Part shown: piece after piece, positions 55,205 through 64,000 of the stretch | Numbering within the stretch: position 1 is the first letter of the stretch | Layout: each line of letters begins with the position of its first letter | Assembly (NCBI RefSeq): GCF_003597395.2 | Contig: NC_133770.1 | Coordinates: 297,299,398 to 297,363,397 of the forward strand | Reading direction: 5' to 3' | Origin: Chelonoidis abingdonii | Lineage: Eukaryota > Chordata > Testudines > Testudinidae | DNA length: 64,000 bases | Notes under the pieces: model-generated | What the model saw: the letters and a program-made list of their open reading frames with translations, nothing else | Database searches by the model: none | What the model was told of the DNA's origin: nothing | Program-made: the position numbers and the translations under genes

Positions 55205-56020
55205 CACAGAATCATAGAACTGGGCTGGAAGGAACCTCGAAAGCCCATCAAGTCCAGCCCTCTGGGCTGAGGCAGGACCAAGGAAACCTACATAAGCCCC
55301 AACAGGTGTTGTCCAACCTGTTCTTAAAAACCCCAACGATGAGGATTCCACAATCTCCCATGGAAGCCTATTCCAGAGCTGAACTACCCTAAGAGTTGGA
55401 AAATTTTCCCTAATATCTAACCTCAATCTCCCTTGCTGCAGATTAAGCTCATCACTTCCAGTCCTACCTTCAGTGGACATGGAGAACAATTGATCAGTGT
55501 CCTCCTTATAACAGGCCTTAACATATTTGAAGACTGTTATTGGGTTCCCCCCAAGGCTTATTTTCTTGAGACTAAACATGTCCAGTTTCTGTAAATGTTA
55601 CTCACCGGTCAGGTTTCTAAACTGTTGATCTTTTTTGTGATTGTTTGTTTGTTGCTCTCCTCTAGACTCTCTCCAAGTTGTTCACATCTTTCCTAAAGAA
55701 TGAGGCCTAAAACTGGGCACTGACTCCATCTGAGGCCTCACCAGTGCCAAATGGAGAGGGACAATGACCACCCATGTCTTACATATGACACTCCTGTTAA
55801 TACACCCCATTATGATATTAGTCTTTTTCGCAACTGCACCACACCAGCGACTCATATTTAATTTCTGATCCACTATAACCCCCGCCTTCTTTTCAGCAGT
55901 ACTCTTACATAGTCCATCATTCTCCATTTTGTAGTTGTACGTTTGATTTTTCCCTCCTAAATGAAGTACTTTGCACTTGTCTCCATTGAATTCCATCCTT
56001 TTGTCTTCACATTCAGATGC
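55205..56020 (-). mobile_element. CR1 LINE, 3' portion
   Basis: It starts with the reversed CR1 tail AGAATCATAGAACTGGGCTGG and runs through TCCACAATCTCCCATGGAAG, CTAATATCTAACCTCAATCTCC and CTGGGCACTGACTCC to TTGCACTTGTCTCCATTG. Minus-strand coding keeps MEFNGDKCKVLHLGGKN, a conserved C-terminal block of CR1 ORF2. The subfamily differs from that at 56021. Confidence 0.88.
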
Positions 56021-56589
56021 ATAGAATCATAGAACATCAGGGTTGGAAGGGATCTCAGGAGGTCATCTAGTCTAACCCCTGCTCAAAGTAGGACCAATCC
56101 CCAACTAAATCATCCCAGCCAGGGCTTTGTCAAGCCTGACCTTAAAAACTTCTAAGGCAGGAGATTCCACTACCTCCCTAGGTAACCCATTCCAGTGCTT
56201 CACCACCCTCCTAGTGAAAAAGTTTTTCCTAATATCCAACCTAAACCTCCCTCACTGCAACTTGAGACCATTACTCCTTGTTCTGTCATCTGGTACCACT
56301 GAGAAGAGTCTAAATCCATCCTCTTTGGAACCCCCTTTCAGGTAGTTGAAAGCAGCTATCAAATCCCACCTCATTCTTCTCTTCTGCAGACTAAACAATC
56401 CCTGTTCCCTCAGCCTCTCCTTATAACTCATGTTGCTCTCTGCTGGATTCTCTCCAACTTTTCCACATCCTTCTTGTACTGTGGGGCCCAAAACTGGACA
56501 CAGCACTCCATATGAGCCTCACCAATGCCAAATAGAGGGGAATGATCATGTCCCTTGATCTGCTGGCAATGTTCCTACTTATACAGCCC

Positions 56590-56815
56590 TGTCATAAACA
56601 GATAGCTAAGGGTTAATGTCTCTTTCACCTGCAAAGGGATAACAAACAACACCTGACCAGAGGACTGTCATAACCAGATAGCTAAGGGTTAATATCTCTT
56701 TCACCTGCAAAGGGATAACAAACAACACCTGACCAGAGGACTGTCATAACCAGATAGCTAAGGGTTAATGTTTCTTTCACCTGCAAAGGGATAACAAACA
56801 ACACCTACCAAGGAC
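56590..56815 (+). repeat. 76-bp tandem triplication at LTR 5' end
   Basis: Copies start at 56590, 56666 and 56742, each opening TGTCATAA-CAGATAGCTAAGG and containing TTTCACCTGCAAAGGGATAAC. They differ at only a few positions (AAAC/AACC; TGTCTC/TATCTC/TGTTTC). The third copy grades into the LTR body. Confidence 0.95.
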
Positions 56816-58377
56816 CCAAATCAGGACAAATGTTTTCAAAAATCTCTAGGAGGAAAGTTTTGGGTGTGGGTCTTTGTTCTGTCCTCTGTTGTTCCTCATT
56901 CGCTCTTAAGAGTGATTCTCTCTCCAGGCTTTCTAATCTTTCTGTTTACAGTTGAAGTACATAAGGTAGAAAGATGATAGGCTTACTATTGTTTGTATTA
57001 CATGGGTGTTTGCTGGAATGTTTAAATTGTATTTCTTTTAGATAAGGCTGTTTATTATTTTTTTTCTTTTAAGCCATTACCTGTATAGTCACCTTGATAC
57101 AGAGACCATTTGATTCTTTCTTTCTTTTAATAAGCTTTCTTTTTACAAGACCTGTTGATTTTTCCTAGTGGGGTCAAGGGATTGAGTCTGCAGCTCACTA
57201 GGGAATTGGTGGGAGAAGAAGACAGGGGGGAAGAGAAATCCTTTGTGTTAGAGTACCAAGTTTTGCATTTGCAGGGACCTGAGTGAGGGTAAGAGAAAAC
57301 ATGACCTCTCTGGTTGCGTTGCAAGGATTGGATAAAGGGGATCTTCCAGGTCTCCAGGAGAGGGTTATTTCCCTTTGTTTGTAAGACTCAGGGCATCTGA
57401 GGTCCCAAGGGAAGGTTTTGGGAGACCAGAGGAGCCAGGCACTGGAATGCCTGCTGGTGGCAGCGCTATGAGATCTAAGCTGGTAATTAACTTGAAGGTT
57501 CCATGCAGGCACCCACATTTGGATTCAAGTTCAGAAAATTGGGACTTATGCTTTATGACAAGGAACAATCAGGAACACGATATTTCAAAATCTCATAGGG
57601 AGGAAGTTTTGGTGTGGGTCTTTTGTTCTTGTCAGTTGCTCTCTAGGCTCTGAGGGTGATCTCTCTTATCTCCATGGCTCTCTAATCTTCTGTTTCCAAG
57701 TTGTAAGTAAAGGGAAAAACAATATAGGTTTTATATTGTTTTCTGTATGCAAGTTGGTAGTTTGCTGGAAATGTTTTAAATTTATTTTTTTGAATAAGGC
57801 TGTTATTCATTTTATAAGCTACAGTACCCTGTAATATTTCATGCTTGATTACAGAGACATTTTTTATGGCTTTTCTTTCTTTTTATTAAAAAGTTTTCTT
57901 TTTAAGACCTGTTTGATTTTTTCCTAGTTAAGGCTCAAGGGGATTGAGTCTGCAACTCACACAGGAAATTGGTGGGAGGAAGAAGATGGGGGAAGAGGAA
58001 ATCTCTTTGTGTTAGATTTACAAAGCTTGAATTTGTATGGCCTCTGGGTGAGGGGGAGAGAAACCTGATCTCTCTGTGTTTGTGTTTCAAGGAATTGAAA
58101 CACGGTGATCTCCTAGTGTACCCAGGGCAGGAAGATCTGGGAGGAGGTAAAGAGGGGGAAGGGAAGTGGGTTATTTCCCTTTGTTGTGAGACTCAAGGAA
58201 TCTGAGTCTTGGAGTCCCCAGGGAAGGTTTTGGGGAGACCAGAGTGTACCAGGCACTGGAATTCCTGGTTGGTGGCAGCGCTACAGAATCTAAGCTGGTA
58301 ATTAAGCTTAGAGGTTTCATGCAGGTACCCAAATTTTGGACGCTAAGGTTCAGATTTGGGAAATATACCTTATGACA
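56590..58377 (+). mobile_element. LTR element with internal duplications, inserted in CR1
   Basis: TGTCATAAACAGATAGC starts and CCTTATGACA ends the insertion, bounded by identical AGCCC words (56585-56589 and 58378-58382), a perfect 5-bp target duplication. The first 76 bp are triplicated. The section from about 56810 to 57560, itself ending GCTTTATGACA, is repeated at about 57561-58377. So the locus is one LTR followed by a second lacking its 5' ~220 bp, with no internal coding region. From memory the family is a common turtle LTR. No gag, pol or env sequence is present. Confidence 0.85.
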
Positions 58378-58570
58378 AGCCCAAAATGCCATTAGCCTTC
58401 TTGGTAACAAGGGCACACCATTGACTCATATCCAGCTTCTCACCCACTGTAATCCCCAGGTCCTTTTCTGCAAAACTGCTGCTTAGGCAGTCAGTCCCCA
58501 GCCTGTAGTGGTGCATGGGATTCTTCCTTCCTAAGTACTGGAGTCTGCACTTGTCTTTGTTAAACCTCAT
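58370..58570 (-). pseudogene. CR1 ORF2 C-terminal remnant
   Basis: RFNKDKCRLQYLGRKNPMHH followed by AEKDLGITVGEKLDMSQWC and KKANGILG are the characteristic post-RT block of CR1 ORF2. It ends at the LTR junction and is non-functional. Confidence 0.8.
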
Positions 58571-58630
58571 CAGATTTATTTTGGCTCAATCCTACAATTT
58601 GTCTAGGTCCCTCTGTATCCTATCCCTACC

Positions 58631-58825
58631 CTACAGCATTTCTACCACTCCTCCCAGTTCAGTGTCATCTGCAAACTTGCTGAGGGTGCAGTCCATGCCA
58701 TCCTCCAGATCATTAATGAAGATATTGAACAAAACCGGCCCCAGGACCAACCCTTGGGGCACTCCGCTTGAAACTGGCTGCCAACTAGACATGGAGCCAT
58801 TGATCACTGTTGTGATGCATGTTGT
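58631..58825 (-). pseudogene. CR1 reverse-transcriptase fragment
   Basis: The minus-strand translation keeps [19 protein letters not shown], then [15 protein letters not shown] and FADDTEL, that is RT domains 4-5 with the catalytic F/Y-A-D-D signature. Upstream coding decays within about 60 codons. CR1 ORF2 encodes an endonuclease-RT that copies CR1 and its partner SINEs. This copy is a dead fragment. Confidence 0.85.
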
Positions 58826-58990
58826 GATGTCGGTAGACTGGAGCTCCTTCCAGGAATTTAGCCATACAGAGCATTGAACTTTGACATGGTTCCCAGCTCT
58901 ACAGTCATTCAATCCAGGTAGGGTTTGACTCATGTATATAGTAGTCTTTGATGCACAGATGGAGGATAGAGAGATTATAATTGTGCCTGC

Positions 58991-59424
58991 TGGCAGCATA
59001 CAACAGGTACCCTGGGGTCTTAAGGAGAGAAGAATTTATTTGTATAATTTTCTCCAGCTATTTTCCCACCCATGAGACTAGCAAAAATCAGTTGCCCATG
59101 GTAGCAAAGAATGTTTTTTAAGCAAAGGTTAGATAAGCTTCACCCAGCAGTGCCTTGGGGACACTAGGCAGTGTAGCATGAGATGAGGGGTTGTCTGGAG
59201 AATGTGGCCTTCTGTGCATGATTCAGCTAGGCTGGCACCAGCCTTGTGCTTCTGTGTTTTCATGGGCAACATGGCTGTTCCCTGTGGTTGCAGAAGTTTT
59301 AGAAAAACAAATGAAAAAGGACTTGAAAGGTGCATGAGTAATAAGAACGGCATCTGCAGAGAAACGTGCCAGGAGAACACAAACAACTAGCCTGAACACT
59401 CATAATAAGCTTTTCATCTCTCCA
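58991..59424. other. intergenic DNA, nothing assigned
   Basis: No gene or repeat boundary recognised. Confidence 0.35.
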
Positions 59425-59530
59425 GTTAACCCTCACAATGCCCCACGAGGCAGACGATATCAGCCTCACTGTTACAGGTGAGGAAACTGAGGCACAGAGT
59501 TTTGAGCAAGGTCACACAGTTGGCCTAATG
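59425..59530 (-). repeat. MIR-like SINE fragment
   Basis: ACAATGCCCCACGAGGCAGA, TTACAGGTGAGGAAACTGAGGC, ACAGAG and AAGGTCACACAGTTGGCC are the reversed MIR core and 3' segment, well preserved. Confidence 0.85.
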
Positions 59531-61067
59531 CACAAGAGACTCTAAAACGATGGAACTGACACTTTCTTCCGGATGCTACATGTGTAAGTTACACCAGCTG
59601 AGATTCCCTTACACTCAGAGGGCCAAATTCAGAGCTGATTCGAAGGGAGTCTCCATGTGTGTAATTTACATGCTGACTGGGCTGGGAGAATTCTACCATT
59701 TGAGGCTCCCTAATGAATTTAACCCAAGTGGCTCAACAGCAGAGCAAGGAAGAGAAGCCATGTGTTCGTGATCCCCGCAGTTCCATGCCTGGTCCACCAG
59801 ATCCCTACCAGTCTTTAGCCTTTCCTGCCTTAATCAACCCCCAGCCTCCCACTGATACCAGGAAACCAGCAGTGGCTGGATAATTATATGGTGCCCTTCC
59901 TTAGCTGCTTTAGAACCAATTTGAAAGGGCTCCTCAGCCCTCTGCTGTAGCTGCCAAGGGGATCACCCACCACAGGCGTCAAGTGCCGCTCAAGCAAAGT
60001 CAAGGTGGCAGGAGTACCTGAACATGCTGTTTCCTAGGAAGTGGGGCAGATGAAAGACCCAGTTGCACAGAGCTGGCTTTGGGCTCCATCCCACCAGCTT
60101 CCTCCACCTCCAAGGAAAGCTGCACATCCTCCGGAAAGGAACAAACACACCAAAGAAGGGCAGCAATCTGTGCCGAGCGCCGCGGAGCTGGGACGCACAG
60201 ATGGTGTCTGCGGCAGCAGCGGAAGTTTAGCCGGGGCTCGGAGCATGACGTAGTCTTGCAGATCAAGCAACAGATGACAAGTGCCAAGGCCTGAGAGCTG
60301 GCAGCGAAATGATTGTGAGCCAGCCTCCCTTGACACAGATCATTATTAGCTTGTCAGAAACACCCTTACCGCTCTGAAGGCCCAGGCCTCCACTAGAAGG
60401 GTTGTTTCCTTGGGCACATTGTTGGTGTGTGAGCATGACCTATGATGCATGGAGGAAAGACTCCTGACAACAAATCGCTGTTCCTGGGGGCTGGAGGAAG
60501 GAGACAAGCAATTACAATCTATTGGAGAATCTTTCAGTGGCAAAACCTTGCGGCACCACACGAAGACCATATGACAGCTCCAAGGTGATAGATAGCTTGG
60601 GTGGATTTACTGCAGCTGTGAGGTTCCTCGGAAGGCCTTGGATTTCCCTGCTATATACGGAACCAGATTCCAGTTACCCTAGTGTAAAACAGGAGTATCT
60701 CCATTCAGTTCAGTATAGTTACTCCAGATTTACCAGCACTGTGGTGATCTCCGATTTTGGTGCTGTTCAGCAGGTTGGTAGCGAGCAGGACTGGTTGTCT
60801 CCAGGGTTCTCCTCCATGTCAGCCATACTAACACTGCATTGGAAAGCAGCTATCGATCCATCTGCCTATGCTGTTACACGGTGCTCATCACCATGGTACC
60901 CTAGCAACCTCCGAAATTATGAATGTAACCAAGACCCCATCAGTCCTCCTCGAGTGGTGGCTGGTCTCGAGGCAGTGACTGAAAATCAGAGCTGTTGGGT
61001 GGCCCCTGCGTGCAATGAACTGCTGCAGCTCAGTGGAGTTCCTGCTGGGCAGGTGGCCCTATTGGGG
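59531..61067. other. intergenic DNA with unassigned 182-codon frame
   Basis: The plus-strand frame 60522-61070 shows no recognisable domain, signal peptide or membrane segment and ends inside the SINE at 61068. It is probably fortuitous. Short GTTACACCAG / GTTACTCCAGATTTACC words at 59587 and 60718 belong to a dispersed motif noted elsewhere in the window. Confidence 0.4.
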
Positions 61068-61240
61068 TGAGGGATAGCTCAGTGGTTTGAGCATTGGCTC
61101 ACTAAACCCAGAGTTGTGAGTTCAGTCCTTAAAGGGGCCACTTAACAATTTGGGGCAAAAATCAGTACTTGGTCCTGCTAGTGAAGGCAGAAAGTTGGAC
61201 TCAATGACCTTTTGAGGTCCCTTCCACTTCTAGGAGATAG
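61068..61240 (+). mobile_element. tRNA-derived SINE with CR1-like tail
   Basis: GAGGGATAGCTCAGTGGTTTG (A box), GTTGTGAGTTCAGTCCTTAAAG (B box), a body with CAGTACTTGGTCCTGC, and a tail with GGACTCAATGACCTTTTGAGG. Same family as 36275-36443. Confidence 0.88.
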
Positions 61241-62498
61241 GAATATCTCCAATTACTGTATTGTATCACAAAAAACAGACTCACATTTGGCACAAGTCCC
61301 AGATACTCAAAGGAATTTAGGTGCCTAACTCTCCTTGGAATCAATGAGAGTTAAGACACCTGAGGGGCTGGGGCTAATTGTCAGCCCTGATAGAAATCTT
61401 AGCAGACAGCTTAAATACTGAATGGGCACATTCTATTCTGGTTCTTATCCTGCACCCATCACTGTGGTATTTGGGCTCCCTGGATTCATTTGGAGAACCT
61501 TTTCACAGCAATTGGCACCCCCTCCAGGCCAGAGGGGGAGGCACATTCATGGGGCAGTGTGAGAGAGGCTTGTGCTCAGGGGCGCTGGAACAATTTGTAT
61601 AGGGAGGTGCTGAAAGGCATTGAACCAGACTTTAAATCCCATATGCTTTGGAAACCACTTCAAGCCAGGGGGTGCAGCAGCACCTACAGACCCCTAGCTT
61701 CAGCACCTATGCTTGTGCAGCCCATCAACCTACCCTGTGGATAAGGACTTCACTTGTCAGGACTGACAAGCTGACATCTTTCACCAGCACTAAATTCACT
61801 TCCCTCTCAAAAATATACGTAAACGGCACAGTAAATTTTCTTTGTCCTCTAAAAACTGGTGGTGAAAGATGTAGAAAATATACTTAATCTAGGGCTAGAT
61901 GTCCAGCTGGACAGAAGTTGATATTACTGGGGGAGATTTATTAGATAACAGTCCCTGATACCCAGCACTTTACAAACTCTCTGGCTAGTCATGTCCTGGG
62001 GCACTTTCTAAGGAGTGACTTTCACACTGGGGAAAACTTTCAGTCATTCCAGCTGTAGGCTGGGCCAGATAGATCTCCAGCTGGTGTGTATCAGTGTTGT
62101 TCTACAGAGCAGCTGTTGTTTACCAGCCAAAGGTCTGGCCCTCAGACCTGAACCCATTTGCATCAGGCATCTTTTAAAAAAAAATAGTAAGCAAGGCAAG
62201 AAACAGAATCAAGGGTCAAAGCTGAAGTCAGGGGTAGCTTTGGCTGAGTACAGATGTCAGGATTTAGCCCAAATGCACAGCACCTTTTTTGCTAACATAC
62301 ATGCCTAGATCTCTGCATCATGGATTATTAATGGAGATTCCATCCATGGAGCCTGAGTGCTAAAAGTCTAGACCACTGCCACCTGAGATAAAGTAGCTCA
62401 TTAATTGCTGGCTATAGTAGACTTATCTTATGTGCATCTGCCATTGGATGGGGACAAAGATCCCATGTCCCCAGTGTGGGTTTTGTAGAAAGGAAGTA
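61241..62498. other. intergenic DNA, nothing assigned
   Basis: No gene recognised. Short frames only (97 codons or fewer). Confidence 0.35.
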
Positions 62499-62677
62499 TC
62501 ATAGAATATTAGGGCTGGAAGGGACCTCAGGAGGTCATCTAGTCCAACCCCCAGCTAAAAGCAGGACCAATCCCCAGACAGATTTTTACCCCAGTTCCCT
62601 AAATTGCCCCCTCAAGGATTGAGCTCACAAGCTTGGGTTAGTAAGCCAATGCTCAGCCCACTGAGCTATCCCTCCCC
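62499..62677 (-). mobile_element. tRNA-derived SINE with CR1-like tail
   Basis: The minus strand reads from GGGAGGGATAGCTCAGTGGG (A box) past a B-box-like word (TGAGCTCAATCCTTGAGG) to GGACTAGATGACCTCCTGAG and TATTCTATGAT at the CR1-like end. This is a near-complete copy of the family at 36275 and 61068, with a better preserved 3' tail. Confidence 0.88.
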
Positions 62678-63054
62678 TCTTCTCCAACCCATAAAAACTT
62701 CATAGGTTTTTTCACAAGGAGGCAGTCAGGAAGCCATGCTCTTTAATCCAGTGAGTTAGAAGGAAGTTGGGTAGATGCCAGGTTCTAATGTAACTGTTCT
62801 TCTCCACTTAATGGGTGATCTTAGAGAAACGGCTTGATCTCCTCTGGAAGGTGGTGCTAGAAATCAGGGACCTCATGCCTGCCTGAAATCTGCATCAGAA
62901 CTGAGTTTTCTATCAGAAAAAGGGTCCCAGAAAATTGGGAGTGGACCATATCCACCCTGACTGAATTGACCTTTTCAACACTGGTTCTCCACTTGTAAGG
63001 TAACTCCCTTCTCTTCATGTGCCAGTATATTTAGGCTTGTATCTGTAATTTTCA

Positions 63055-63185
63055 CTCCATGCATCTGAAGAAGTGGGTCTTTTACTCACGATGGCTTATG
63101 CCCAAATAAATCTGTTAGTCTTTAAGGTGCCACCAGACTCCTCATTGTTTTTGTGGATACAGACTAACACGGCTACCCTCTGATA
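63055..63185 (+). mobile_element. Penelope-like retroelement 3' fragment
   Basis: GCATCTGAAGAAGTGGGTCT, TTTACTCACGATGGCTTATGCC, AAATAAATCTGTTAGTCTTTAAGGTGCCACC and ACAGACTAACACGGCTACC are the hallmark terminal words of a retroelement tail very common in turtles and squamates. From memory this is Penelope-type. Non-coding. Confidence 0.6.
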
Positions 63186-64000
63186 CTTGATGGTCTGTTT
63201 GTAACTTCTGAGTAAAGCTGCTCTCTGTCTGGAAACACCTTGCTGAGGTGTCTGAGTGTTGCTGTGAAATGTAAGTTTCCAGACTGGCTCTAACCAGGCT
63301 CTCTCCACCTGATTTCCTAAAAAGATCTTTCGCCACCAGATGGTAATGACGCTAACATCTGCACCTGTCTTGAGGCTGTTGAATCGCTGCTGGATTTTCA
63401 ACAGCACTTGCCCAGTGCGCAGAGGGGGAAGAGGTGACCGATGATACTGTACAACTAACACAAAGAAGAGGAGCTGGATGGAGGGTGGAAGTTCCATTTC
63501 ATGAAGGGTTTTGAGATTTTGAAATTTGGTTTTGTTGTAGTTCAGAGTGAAAACTGAAAATTTCAAAACTCTCCATGAAGAGAAATTTAACCCCCTCCTC
63601 CACCACATATTCTTTTCAGGTTGATCAAATGGTTCATTTCAATGTTGACTTTTTAAAAATGTGGGAATACACCATACAATACAAAAAAAAGAAAAAAACT
63701 AAGCAAAAAGTTGTTTCTAAGTGAAAAATCAAAGTGAGACAGCTCAGCATTGTCGGGACTTTTGTCTCCCCCCCCTCCTCCCCTGCCAGTGCTGGCTAGA
63801 CCTCTGCGCTAGATCCTCCAGAGCTACAGTCAGCGGATGACCCTTGTGATAGGCAGAGGGAGCTCCTTCAGAGTCTGATCTCTCAGTATCCCTGTCACAG
63901 GTCAGTGTTGCCATCAGCCTCCCCCAGTTATTGCACCACGCTCCACCGTTTAAAGTGACTTCAGGATTGGGGCTGCACCGGGGCTCTTGCAAACTATTAG
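63186..64000. other. intergenic DNA with AT-rich MITE-like segment
   Basis: 63490-63740 (TTTGAAATTTGGTTTTGTTG, AAACTGAAAATTTCAAAAC) belongs to the AAATTTTC family. The 170-codon minus-strand frame at 63608-63096 runs through that repeat and the Penelope-like tail and is not a gene. The rest shows nothing recognisable. Confidence 0.4.

Larger units (their letters stand above)
56021..58990 (-). mobile_element. CR1 LINE, 3' part of ORF2, interrupted by an LTR element
   Basis: The reversed CR1 tail AGAATCATAGAACATCAGGG begins the copy. It proceeds to TTATACAGCCC (56579-56589), is broken by the 56590-58377 LTR, and continues AAAATGCCATTAGCC in exact register. Further on come TGCACTTGTCTTTGTTAAACC and the reverse-transcriptase region near 58.63-58.83 kb. 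The 5' half is missing. Confidence 0.9.

Noticed and set aside
60522..61070. 182-codon plus-strand frame as a gene
   Set aside because: No recognisable domain or codon bias, and it terminates within a SINE. Length is within chance for this composition.
63096..63608. 170-codon minus-strand frame
   Set aside because: Spans a MITE-like segment and a Penelope-like tail. No recognised domain.

Overview
The window is vertebrate nuclear DNA with one protein-coding gene I can name with confidence: ARC (activity-regulated cytoskeleton-associated protein), an intact single-exon reading frame on the minus strand at 20406-21623. Everything else reads as intergenic or regulatory DNA filled with old repeats. 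The repeat set suggests a sauropsid, most likely a turtle: many CR1 LINE fragments, tRNA-derived SINEs whose 3' tails look like CR1, MIR-like SINEs, PIF/Harbinger-like and other terminal-inverted-repeat elements with CTACACT-type ends, and long TG...CA LTRs. The turtle assignment comes from remembered repeat families; no database was searched.

Layout. 1-~3.9 kb: GC-rich, irregular sequence with a badly damaged Harbinger-like element (Myb/SANT remnant at 2371-2739) and a block that reappears much more cleanly at 12.74-13.27 kb. The first copy carries scattered 1-3-base insertions, so this end may be unpolished assembly. 4-15.6 kb: AT-rich intergenic DNA with degraded MITE-like and MIR-like repeats. 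15.7-22.2 kb: the ARC locus, with candidate poly(A) signals on the minus strand at 15.69 and 16.31 kb, the coding exon, and a candidate TATA box and E-box near 22.2 kb. 22.95-23.04 kb: a perfect CArG box, an ETS palindrome and a CRE half-site packed together about 1.3-1.4 kb upstream of the ARC ATG, a good candidate activity-response enhancer. 23-31 kb: mostly unassigned upstream DNA, with one CR1 inserted into another at 25.9-27.0 kb. 31-44 kb: an LTR without internal region, CR1 and hAT-like fragments, SINEs and minisatellites. 44-46.3 kb: a GAAA microsatellite, a G-quadruplex-like tract and a striking 66-bp minisatellite that stays open on both strands. 46-59 kb: CR1 fragments, MIR-like SINEs, a degraded probable LTR, and a CR1 copy split by a 1.8-kb LTR element with a perfect 5-bp target duplication. 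59-64 kb: SINEs, a Penelope-like tail and AT-rich MITE-like sequence.

ARC is a domesticated Ty3/gypsy-type Gag protein that acts at neuronal synapses. No other gene in the window appears to work with it. I found no RNA genes, CRISPR arrays or bacterial-type operons, and no convincing evidence of a new multi-gene system.
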